Assembly: GCF_013387455.1 (NCBI RefSeq)
Contig: NZ_VWNC01000002.1
Location: 1-64,000 of the forward strand
Length of the DNA stretch: 64,000 nt
Direction: 5' to 3'
Source: Mariprofundus sp. NF
GTDB lineage: Bacteria; Pseudomonadota; Zetaproteobacteria; Mariprofundales; Mariprofundaceae
The notes beneath the pieces are model-generated. The model did no database searches. It had not been told where the DNA came from and worked only from the letters and a program-made list of their open reading frames with translations. A program made the translations under genes and the position numbers. Below, in pieces: positions 32,785 through 40,405 of this stretch (position 1 is its first letter; every line of letters begins with the position of its first letter).

Positions 32785-34866
32785 TCATGAATCTGGTTTC
32801 TGTTTACCATTGAAGAAGCAGTAGCTATTTCGCTCTCTTTTGGCGTGATACATCGCACTGTCTGCATGTTTGAGAAGCGTCTCTCTATCTTCCCCATCCT
32901 CAGGATAAATGGCGATCCCTATGCTACATCCTATTTTGCAGTGCTCCCCGCTTAATTCAAACGGCTCCAGCAGGGATTTAAGAATATTATTTGCTACGAG
33001 CTCTACGCATCCGGGAGGACGCTTTGTTTCAGTAAGGATGACAGTGAATTCATCGCCTCCCAGACGTGCCACCGTATCGGATTTTCGTACACAGCCCAGC
33101 AACCGGTTTGCGGTTTGTCGTAGTAGAAGATCGCCCATATCGTGGCCTAGTGTATCGTTGATCTCCTTAAAATGATCCAGATCGAGAAAGAAAAGAGCAA
33201 AACCACTTCGTTGCCGATTTGCCATCGCCAAAATCTGATCCAGCCGATCATAAAACAGTGAGCGATTAGGAAGGCCCGTGAGCATATCGATATGGGCCAG
33301 TTGATCGAGTTCCTGCTCAGCCAACTTGCGTTCAATGACGATCGCCAGCGTGTCAGCGACGTTTTTCAGGTATCCTTCTTCCTCCTCATCCCTCTCATGA
33401 CCCACTTCAACATAGGCATTAAGCACACCGAGCAGCTTGTGTTCTGAGATAATCGGAATGCAGTAGTGTCCATGCGGCTGAATTCCGTCGTACCTTATCT
33501 CATGCTGCTCATTGAGGTGATTGAAAAACACGATTTCACGTGTAGCGGCTGCTTTGCCACAGAGGCATTTACCAAACGGCAGCAGGGCACAGGATTGCAT
33601 CAATGAATCAGGAAGGTTGCGTTGCGCCACCATCTCCAGATTCTCCTCGCCTTGAATAGTTAGAAAAATGGCCCCCTTGTTCTGCATCGAAAACACTGAC
33701 ATCGACAGCACTGCATCTAGCGACTTGAGCAGCACCTCTTTCATGGTCAATGGTGGCAGAGAGATATTCAGCATCTCATCAAGCACTCGCTGAATATTCA
33801 GCGCCAACTCGACCCGTTTTACCCGCAATTCATTGGCCTCCTGTAGCTCTCGTCGGGCACTAGTCAACTCCTGCTCAAACCTGCCCAGAACCACCCAAAA
33901 AAGGGCAAACAGAGACCAGCTGATCACTGCAGAAAGTGCAAAGAACCAATACATTTCTGCTTTTGAACTCTCCATAATGGCTGTCATATCATGCAGCATC
34001 ACCAGAGAGGCCACGCCACGACCACCGGCATCATCGATCAGAATAGTCGCAGACCAGTAGTTCTGCCCGTCCATGCCAATATCATCCCTGACTTGATCAG
34101 CCCCACCTGATCGACCCCGATCTACACGATTGAGCAACGTAGTGGGAAGCTGATCTAGGCTCTGGGAAACAATCACCGATGAAGAGAGCATCTGCCAGTC
34201 AAATGACCGGCCCAACATGCGCATGCCCTCTTCCCAATTACGCTGCACCAGATACTGTTTGTCGATCAGCAGTAGCAACTCAACATTGAACATGTGGTGG
34301 GTCTGCTCAATGATGCGATCAATCTCCTGCCCCAGTTCGATATAACCGATCAGTTGCCCTTTCTCGAAAACCGGAAGTACGGAACGCAACGTAAAGGTAC
34401 CCAGCGGCCCAAGCTCTAGTCCAGAGAAGAGAGAGCCACTTTTCTCAGCGCCCAGTGCTGTAAAGCGGTTAATCACATCGCCATATTTCTCGGGTTTATG
34501 CACGCGCAGAATATTTCTTCGCGCTGCATCATGAAAATAGAAGTGGGTGATATTGTCCTGCTTATTCAGGCGCTCATAGAGGGGGGAAGCAAGCACCAGC
34601 AACTGTTGACGATCCGCTGATTTCAGGGCTGCAACCAGCTGACTATCGCGCGCAATAAAATCGAGGCTGGTGGCCATCGCATCGCTTTTGCTCTTGAGTG
34701 CTGATTGCAGATGACTCTGTAACGATTCGGCCTGTTGCTGCACAGCTTCATGACGTTGACGGGTCTCAACAGTGTTGAGGAAATAGCCAGCAATGGCGAA
34801 TATGACCCAACCCACAATAAAAAGGGGCAGTAGAATGCGTCTTTTCAGGCTAACCGAACGTGTCAC
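32785..34866 (-). CDS. Membrane-bound diguanylate cyclase with periplasmic sensor and GAF
   Basis: This 693-residue protein makes cyclic di-GMP. It has a transmembrane helix at about 8-29, a periplasmic sensor of about 270 residues of the double-Cache type, a second transmembrane helix at about 308-330, a coiled coil, a GAF domain at about 375-515 with a cysteine-rich stretch (CALLPFGKCLCGKAA), and a GGDEF domain with the intact motif RLGGDEF near residue 603. An inhibitory-site RxxD is not obvious. There is no EAL domain, so it is a synthase only. The ligand is unknown. It lies downstream of, and convergent with, hoxW. Confidence 0.88.
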   Translation of the reverse strand: MTRSVSLKRRILLPLFIVGWVIFAIAGYFLNTVETRQRHEAVQQQAESLQSHLQSALKSKSDAMATSLDFIARDSQLVAALKSADRQQLLVLASPLYERLNKQDNITHFYFHDAARRNILRVHKPEKYGDVINRFTALGAEKSGSLFSGLELGPLGTFTLRSVLPVFEKGQLIGYIELGQEIDRIIEQTHHMFNVELLLLIDKQYLVQRNWEEGMRMLGRSFDWQMLSSSVIVSQSLDQLPTTLLNRVDRGRSGGADQVRDDIGMDGQNYWSATILIDDAGGRGVASLVMLHDMTAIMESSKAEMYWFFALSAVISWSLFALFWVVLGRFEQELTSARRELQEANELRVKRVELALNIQRVLDEMLNISLPPLTMKEVLLKSLDAVLSMSVFSMQNKGAIFLTIQGEENLEMVAQRNLPDSLMQSCALLPFGKCLCGKAAATREIVFFNHLNEQHEIRYDGIQPHGHYCIPIISEHKLLGVLNAYVEVGHERDEEEEGYLKNVADTLAIVIERKLAEQELDQLAHIDMLTGLPNRSLFYDRLDQILAMANRQRSGFALFFLDLDHFKEINDTLGHDMGDLLLRQTANRLLGCVRKSDTVARLGGDEFTVILTETKRPPGCVELVANNILKSLLEPFELSGEHCKIGCSIGIAIYPEDGEDRETLLKHADSAMYHAKRERNSYCFFNGKQKPDS

Positions 34867-34985
34867 CTATTAAGACCCTCCATAAGAGGCAGGAAAACAC
34901 CTCATGACTCAATCAGCATAGTGGAATCCTCCATGCATCACAATATTTCCACACAAACTGCGCAACAAGCTTATAGAAGGAGAAC

Positions 34986-35834
34986 CTACTCTGCTCTTGA
35001 AGGTTTATGCTGATTGATGCTCTCATCCGGTTTCTCAATACCGCAGAATGAGCAGTAATTACTCTCCCGCTCAATGGAAGCGTGGCAGCTACGGCAGTGA
35101 ACACGCTCATAAATCCGCGTTGCTTCAAAGATTCGCGATGAGATCAGGCCGGTAACGATGGCAAATAGTACAATGCCGACAATCATGGCCGCTCCGGCAA
35201 CCATCCGTCCGGCCAGTGTGTGTGTCACATAATCGCCATAACCCACCGTCGACATGGTCACCAGTGACCACCAGACGCCATCAAAGGCGGAATCAAAATT
35301 CTCAGGCTCAACCAGATAGATGACGTTACCACCGATCAGGGTCAGCAGAATAATCCCCGAAATGAGCATCACGATAATCATCATGCTTTTACTCAGCGAG
35401 CTGAGAAGCACCTGCACATCTCTGGTGTAGCGGATCAGTTTTAGCATACGGAACAGTGATATCGTTCTCACTAAGCGAAGTGCAAAGGTTTCATTTGAGC
35501 CGAACAGGAACATTGGAAGGATTGCAGCCAGATCGATAAGTCCGTAAAAACTGAACATATATTTCAGCCGGTTTGGCGCGGAGAATATTCGTATCAGATA
35601 CTCAACCAGAAATATTGAAGCAAACATATACTCAGCTACTTTGATGGCATCACGGTACTCATCAGGCAGCGCTTTGACTGTAATCAGCATCGAGCAGATC
35701 ACAGAAACAATAATCAGCGATACCAGCGTCAGATTTACATATTTTGCAACCCTTGAATCTACGTCGTTGAGGTAACCTTCAAGTTTTAGCCGCAGACTTC
35801 CAGGATTTGATTGAGAATCACTATGCTTACCCAT
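34986..35834 (-). CDS. Voltage-gated-type K+ channel with C-terminal zinc ribbon
   Basis: A 282-residue six-helix channel of the Kv-like family. The S4-like helix is FALRLVRTISLFRMLKLIRY, with a positive charge every third residue (about 118-138), and the selectivity filter is TMSTVGYGD (196-201). After S6, instead of an RCK domain, there is a short cytoplasmic tail with CRSCHASIERESNYCSFCG (C247, C250, C261, C264), a probable zinc ribbon. The start at 35834 has GGAGG some 11 bases upstream; the frame is open to 35897. Physiological role and gating signal are unknown. Confidence 0.85.
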   Translation of the reverse strand: MGKHSDSQSNPGSLRLKLEGYLNDVDSRVAKYVNLTLVSLIIVSVICSMLITVKALPDEYRDAIKVAEYMFASIFLVEYLIRIFSAPNRLKYMFSFYGLIDLAAILPMFLFGSNETFALRLVRTISLFRMLKLIRYTRDVQVLLSSLSKSMMIIVMLISGIILLTLIGGNVIYLVEPENFDSAFDGVWWSLVTMSTVGYGDYVTHTLAGRMVAGAAMIVGIVLFAIVTGLISSRIFEATRIYERVHCRSCHASIERESNYCSFCGIEKPDESINQHKPSRAE

Positions 35835-36079
35835 GCCTAAACCACCCTCCATTGTAGTGAATCTCTTCACTTTCGATAAAGTACCATGAAAAGTCAAAAG
35901 ATTGAATGGCGTTTACCATGAAAGAAGCAGAAAACTCTCATATGAAAGAATTTTTTTATTTGGAAATCCTTCAGTACCATCTCAAGCCATTCCCGATTAA
36001 CATATCGCCCGTCATTCGTTGATTCGGTTATCCGAATCCCTCCGAGACTAAAGTAATTAGTGATAAAGAGAGAGTTAAT

Positions 36080-36802
36080 ATGGGAAGAGCGTATCAGAAC
36101 CGTAAGGAATCCATGGCCAAGACTGCGGGCGCCAAAACCAAGGTCTACTCCAAATATGGCAGGGAGATCTATGTCTGCGCCAAAAATGGTGGCGATGATC
36201 CCAATGGCAACCTCTCACTGCGTCGTTTGATGGATAATGCCAAGAAAGATCAGGTGCCAAGCCATGTGATTGAACGCGCCCTGGAAAAAGCACGTGGTAG
36301 TGGCGGCGAAGATTATGCCACTGCCCGTTATGAGGGATTTGGCCCTGCCGGCTGCATGGTGATTGTCGATTGTCTGACAGACAATGGCACCCGCACATAC
36401 AATGATGTCCGTGTCTGCTTTAATAAAAATGGTTCCAAGCTTGGCGGCCCGGGCACAGTGGCTCACATGTTTGATCATCAGGCTGTGTTCGTCTTTAAAG
36501 GTGATGATGAAGATGAAGTGCTGGAGACACTGATGATGGCAGATATTGATGTCACCGATATCGAAAGCGAAGATGGCATGATCACGGTGCTGGCTCCCCA
36601 CACCGAATTTTTCAAGATCAAAACAGCCTTGAGCGAAGCGATGCCCGGCATTGAGTTTGAAGTGGATGATATCTCTTATGAGCCGCAAACCACCGTTAGT
36701 CTCACTGGTGACGATGTTGAAATATTTGAGCAGCTACTTGATGCGCTGAATGATAATGATGATGTACAGAAGGTTTATCACAACGCCGAATTGGAAGCGT
36801 AA
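36080..36802 (+). CDS. YebC/PmpR family protein (YeeN-like)
   Basis: A 240-residue member of the YebC family. Members act as DNA-binding regulators or, as recent work on the family shows, as translation factors that help ribosomes through polyproline stretches. [19 protein letters not shown] and [19 protein letters not shown] are diagnostic, and the internal pattern ([24 protein letters not shown]) is closer to E. coli YeeN than to YebC. GAGAGAGTT lies before the ATG. It is a single gene with its own terminator. Confidence 0.92.
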   Translation: MGRAYQNRKESMAKTAGAKTKVYSKYGREIYVCAKNGGDDPNGNLSLRRLMDNAKKDQVPSHVIERALEKARGSGGEDYATARYEGFGPAGCMVIVDCLTDNGTRTYNDVRVCFNKNGSKLGGPGTVAHMFDHQAVFVFKGDDEDEVLETLMMADIDVTDIESEDGMITVLAPHTEFFKIKTALSEAMPGIEFEVDDISYEPQTTVSLTGDDVEIFEQLLDALNDNDDVQKVYHNAELEA

Positions 36803-36827
36803 CCACCTCTGGTTAATATCTACCAGG

Positions 36828-36860
36828 AAAGGCCTCGGAGATATCCGGGGCCTTTTTTTA
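36828..36860 (+). terminator. Rho-independent terminator after the YebC-family gene
   Basis: AAAGGCCTCGGA and TCCGGGGCCTTT form a stem with one mismatch, followed by a run of seven T. It lies about 25 bases past the stop codon. Confidence 0.9.
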
Positions 36861-36992
36861 TACAGTCTGGGACACACTGCCGACCCCATCTAAAATAGGT
36901 GTATTTTTTCCGCCTTCCTGACCGATATTGGCAGGGAGTATCCTGACGCGTCGGCGGGGAGGCCCTCCGTCATATTATCTAAGGAGATCAAC

Positions 36993-37355
36993 ATGAAAAA
37001 AGCACTGTTTGTTGCAGCCGCGGCTGCATTCGTAATGGGTGGTGTAATGACTGCCGAAGCCAGCGCGCTGGGTAAATGTAAGGCATGTCATAACTTCGAT
37101 ACCTCCAAGAAAGTCGGTCCTGGCCTGAAAGGCGTAGCAGGCGGCCCACAAGGTAGCGTTGATGGTTTCAGCTATGGTTCATATCTGGAGTCTCAGAAAG
37201 CTGCCGGCGCAGTATGGGATGATGCATCTCTGGAAGCATGGCTTTGCGAATCTAAAAATGTTGCCAAAGCTGCTGGTGGCAAGTCTAAAATGCCTAACCA
37301 GAAAGTATGTGGTGATAAAGCTAAAGCAGCAGTTGCAGAGCTGAAAGCACTGTAA
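36993..37355 (+). CDS. Periplasmic monoheme cytochrome c
   Basis: A 120-residue protein with a cleaved signal peptide (about 1-24, ending AEASA) and one heme motif CKACH near residue 28. Met in SKMPNQ near residue 104 is the likely sixth ligand, and two further cysteines (WLCES, KVCGD) could form a disulfide. It is a small class I cytochrome that could carry electrons in the periplasm, for example from an outer-membrane oxidase towards a terminal oxidase. AAGGAG precedes the ATG, and the gene has its own terminator. Its redox partners are not encoded here. Confidence 0.88.
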   Translation: MKKALFVAAAAAFVMGGVMTAEASALGKCKACHNFDTSKKVGPGLKGVAGGPQGSVDGFSYGSYLESQKAAGAVWDDASLEAWLCESKNVAKAAGGKSKMPNQKVCGDKAKAAVAELKAL

Positions 37356-37377
37356 TCAACATAATAACGAGTAAGAG

Positions 37378-37410
37378 ACGGCCTGTGTAATTACATGGGC
37401 CGTTTTTTTT
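37378..37410 (+). terminator. Rho-independent terminator after the cytochrome c gene
   Basis: ACGGCCTGTGTAA and TTACATGGGCCGT form a 13-position stem with mismatches, followed by eight T. The A-rich left flank is short, so it mainly serves the plus-strand gene. Confidence 0.9.
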
Positions 37411-37433
37411 ATATTAAGACACTCTAAACAGAG

Positions 37434-38291
37434 TTATAGCCGACTCTCCAGGCAACCTTTCATCAGTGCAATCATACTGCTCAGCAAAGCATCCCCCTCC
37501 CTGCCTGCAAGCACTACTGCATAGGCAGGCCTGACAATAACGGGTGTACCTACTACCGGGAAAAGATTCCTGTTGGCCATGTGGCTGGCCACCATCGGCT
37601 CAGGAAGATAGGCAGCACCACCTGATTTCAGGATCATCTCAAGCGCTACCTTACCAACACTGGTATGCAGAAATGCCGGGATTGCCGTGCCAAAATGCTG
37701 CTGCATGGCGACAGCGAACGACTCTCCCCAATCCACATCGATAAATCGCGTCGATAGTGCCTCTTCCGCACTGATATCTTGCCTGTTGGAGACCATAATC
37801 AATGGAACTGGCCCCAGCTCCTCGACATACAGTCGTGGCAGCGCAGGCGCATCAAACATCACCGCAACATCAAGAGAACCATCCAGCAGCGAAGGCATCA
37901 GCGAGTTAGCAGTGTGCAGTTCAGCGCGAATCGTCATGGCCGGATCTGCCTGACTGGCTCCGATCATCCAATCGGTCAGGAAAATATTCCAGAGGGTATC
38001 GGTCGCGCCAGTCACGATGGATGCACTTGTACGCTCCGGCAGTCTTACCTCCTGACAGGCAACCACCCATGATGCCATAAGGTTTTCGGCATGGGAGAGA
38101 AAGCGTACACCGGCCGTGGTCAGAGAGACCTGATGTTTACTGCGTTCAAAGAGCTTTGCACCAAGCCTCTCCTCAAGAAGTTTAATGCGGGCACTCACCG
38201 CCGATTGGGTAAGGAAAAGCTGCTCGGCCGCTTTTCGGAAATGGCGGGTTTTTGCTACCTGCAGAAATGTTCGAATCAGATCGACATCCAT
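37434..38291 (-). CDS. LysR-type transcriptional regulator
   Basis: A 285-residue LysR protein. The helix-turn-helix is in MDVDLIRTFLQVAKTRHFRK and AAEQLFLTQSAVSARIKLLE at the N-terminus, followed by the periplasmic-binding-like effector domain from about residue 90. The ATG at 38291 has AGGTG upstream and gives the standard N-terminus; the longer frame to 38573 is not family-like. It resembles HdfR-type regulators. The target is not clear: it is convergent with the cytochrome c gene and divergent from the small acidic-protein genes. Confidence 0.9.
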   Translation of the reverse strand: MDVDLIRTFLQVAKTRHFRKAAEQLFLTQSAVSARIKLLEERLGAKLFERSKHQVSLTTAGVRFLSHAENLMASWVVACQEVRLPERTSASIVTGATDTLWNIFLTDWMIGASQADPAMTIRAELHTANSLMPSLLDGSLDVAVMFDAPALPRLYVEELGPVPLIMVSNRQDISAEEALSTRFIDVDWGESFAVAMQQHFGTAIPAFLHTSVGKVALEMILKSGGAAYLPEPMVASHMANRNLFPVVGTPVIVRPAYAVVLAGREGDALLSSMIALMKGCLESRL

Positions 38292-38423
38292 AAGCACCTG
38301 TCCTTGATCACCGTGATCAAGATTATTTGATTTACTACCACCCCTGCAACTGAAGATCATCACCCCCGCAACAAACCTCATATGATGAGAGATATCCTGG
38401 GTAACACGAACAGAGGAGGTCAC

Positions 38424-38597
38424 ATGAGAACTAAAAAAGGCCGTATAGACAACAGAAAAGATATGCATAACCAGCCCAAAGAGAACAAACAGAGAAGAAC
38501 AAGCAGCGAGAGTGATGATTTCGATAGCTGGGAGAGCTGGGATAGTGATGACTTCAGTGACATTACAGAGCACTTCTCACAGTCGATCGACAGATAA
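38424..38597 (+). CDS. Small hypothetical protein, 57 aa, basic then acidic
   Basis: The ATG at 38424 has AGGAGG four to five bases upstream. The N-terminal half is basic (RTKKGRIDNRKDMHNQPKEN), and the second half is rich in Ser, Asp and Trp (SWESWDSDDFSDI). There is no signal peptide and no family I recognise. It lies about 40 bases before another small gene on the same strand, so the two may be co-transcribed, and it is divergent from the LysR gene. Confidence 0.55.
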   Translation: MRTKKGRIDNRKDMHNQPKENKQRRTSSESDDFDSWESWDSDDFSDITEHFSQSIDR

Positions 38598-38636
38598 GAA
38601 TCACTTTCATAGCTATCAATAGCACAAGGAGACCCA

Positions 38637-38855
38637 ATGAAAAGAATAGCGCTCACCACATTGATGATTGCAGTAATGGCACTGGCACTTCAGCCGCTGA
38701 TGGCCAATGCCGAAGAGGCCTACGAGTATGCTGAAGAGACATATATCGAAGAGCCTGCTACTGATACCGGTGAGAGTGAAGAGGCCGTTGAAGATAGTGG
38801 TGAAGAGGAGTCTTCTGCCGACCAGGAGAGTTACGAAGAGAATCAGCCTCATTAA
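38637..38855 (+). CDS. Small secreted acidic protein, 72 aa
   Basis: AAGGAG precedes the ATG by five bases. Residues 1-25 form a signal peptide ending LMANAEEA. The mature part of about 47 residues is almost entirely Glu, Asp, Ser, Tyr and Thr, with no cysteine, so it is strongly acidic and probably disordered. Such a protein could bind metal ions in the periplasm, but that is a guess. It is followed by a large stem-loop terminator and then gltA. Confidence 0.62.
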   Translation: MKRIALTTLMIAVMALALQPLMANAEEAYEYAEETYIEEPATDTGESEEAVEDSGEEESSADQESYEENQPH

Positions 38856-38871
38856 GGTGAAAACCTTCGTT

Positions 38872-38945
38872 GATGGAAGCTGCCGGATATTGAAAGAGAC
38901 AACGCCTCTCGAAATTTGGAAAATCCGGCAGCTTCCATCTTTTTC
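38872..38945 (+). terminator. Large stem-loop terminator before gltA
   Basis: A perfect 17-bp inverted repeat, GATGGAAGCTGCCGGAT (38872-38888) with its complement at 38923-38939, is followed by TTTTTC. The 34-base loop holds a second small hairpin, GAGA/TCTC. The stem is longer and the loop larger than in ordinary terminators. A small AAGGTgaaaACCTT hairpin precedes it at 38854-38867. Confidence 0.75.
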
Positions 38946-38965
38946 TCAACATGTTACGATCAAGC

Positions 38966-40255
38966 ATGCCTGAACACGACGTCACATTCAGTATCGATGG
39001 TAACCCCGTCTCTGGCCAACTTCCGCTCCTGCAGGGAAGCGAAGGGCCCGCGGCTATTGATATTCGCCCCCTCTATCAGCAGCACGGCCTGCTAACATTC
39101 GATCCCGGCTTTAAATCCACTGCATCGTGTAAAAGCGCAATCACCTACATCGATGGTGATCAGGGCATCTTGCGCTATCGCGGCTACCCTATTGAAGAGA
39201 TTGCTCACACCTGCAGCTTTACCGAGGTCACCCACCTGTTGATGCATGGTGAACTTCCCGATAGTTCTCAGCTGGCTGCCTTCAACGATACCATCCATGA
39301 TCACAACCTGCTGCATGAACAGGTGATCAGTTTTTATCGCGGTTTTCGCCGTGATGCACACCCTATGGCGGTGATGGTCGGCGTGGTTGGTGCGCTCTCA
39401 GCCTTTTATCAGGATCTGCAGGACTACAGTAAACCTGAACAGCAGATGAAGGCGGCTATCCGCCTGTTTGCCAAGATGCCTGCCATAGCAGCCGCCTCCT
39501 ACACCTACAGCATCGGTCGCCCGGCCCGTTATCCGGATAACCGTCTCGATTATGCGGGCAACCTGCTGCAGATGATGTTCGGCAAACCCAATGAACCCTA
39601 TGAAGTAGATCCTGTGATTGCCAAAGCGCTTGATCTTATTCTTATCCTGCACGCTGACCACGAGCAGAACGCTTCGACATCCACCGTGCGCATGGCCGCC
39701 TCATCCGGTGCCAACCCCTTTGCTTGCGTTGCATCAGGCATTGCCACCCTTTGGGGCCCTGCACATGGTGGCGCCAATGAAGCAGTGCTGAATATGCTTG
39801 AGGAGATCGGCTCAATAGAGAATATCCCTAACGCCATCAGACGCGCCAAGGATCGCAATGATCCCTTCCGCCTGATGGGTTTTGGTCATCGGGTCTATAA
39901 AAACTATGACCCCCGCTCCGCCATTATCCGCGATATGACCAGATCGGTTCTCAAACACCTGAATATGGAAGATGAGCCGCTACTGGCCATCGCACTGGAG
40001 CTGGAACGTGTTGCCCTGAGTGATGAGTACTTTATTGAGAAGAGGCTCTACCCCAATGTCGACTTCTATTCCGGCATCATGCTCAGTGCCATGGGCTTTC
40101 CGCGCCGCATGTTCACTGCCCTGTTTGCCGTAGCCCGTACCTCCGGCTGGGTCAGTCACTGGCTGGAGTTGAAGAACGATACAACCCACGGCATTGACCG
40201 TCCGCGCCAACTCTACACCGGCCATATCCTGCGCCATATCAACAACACAAAATAG
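38966..40255 (+). CDS. gltA: Citrate synthase (type II)
   Basis: Condenses acetyl-CoA and oxaloacetate to citrate, the entry step of the TCA cycle. The protein of 429 residues is highly similar throughout to the hexameric, NADH-regulated enzyme of Gram-negative bacteria: [37 protein letters not shown], the catalytic His in [26 protein letters not shown] and the Asp region [15 protein letters not shown] at 38951 is also in frame, and neither has a clear ribosome-binding site. It stands alone. Confidence 0.97.
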   Translation: MPEHDVTFSIDGNPVSGQLPLLQGSEGPAAIDIRPLYQQHGLLTFDPGFKSTASCKSAITYIDGDQGILRYRGYPIEEIAHTCSFTEVTHLLMHGELPDSSQLAAFNDTIHDHNLLHEQVISFYRGFRRDAHPMAVMVGVVGALSAFYQDLQDYSKPEQQMKAAIRLFAKMPAIAAASYTYSIGRPARYPDNRLDYAGNLLQMMFGKPNEPYEVDPVIAKALDLILILHADHEQNASTSTVRMAASSGANPFACVASGIATLWGPAHGGANEAVLNMLEEIGSIENIPNAIRRAKDRNDPFRLMGFGHRVYKNYDPRSAIIRDMTRSVLKHLNMEDEPLLAIALELERVALSDEYFIEKRLYPNVDFYSGIMLSAMGFPRRMFTALFAVARTSGWVSHWLELKNDTTHGIDRPRQLYTGHILRHINNTK

Positions 40256-40405
40256 TGATTTCAGGCTTTTCAGCCGCTCTGTTTATCTCATCACTCTGCT
40301 TTTCTGGCAGCGCTGCTGATAGACAAGCTCCACTTCTAATGCGAAACTAAAAATATGCCTCTGCATCTTTTTTATTGATGGTAAATGCATGAAAGGAGAA
40401 TCCGG

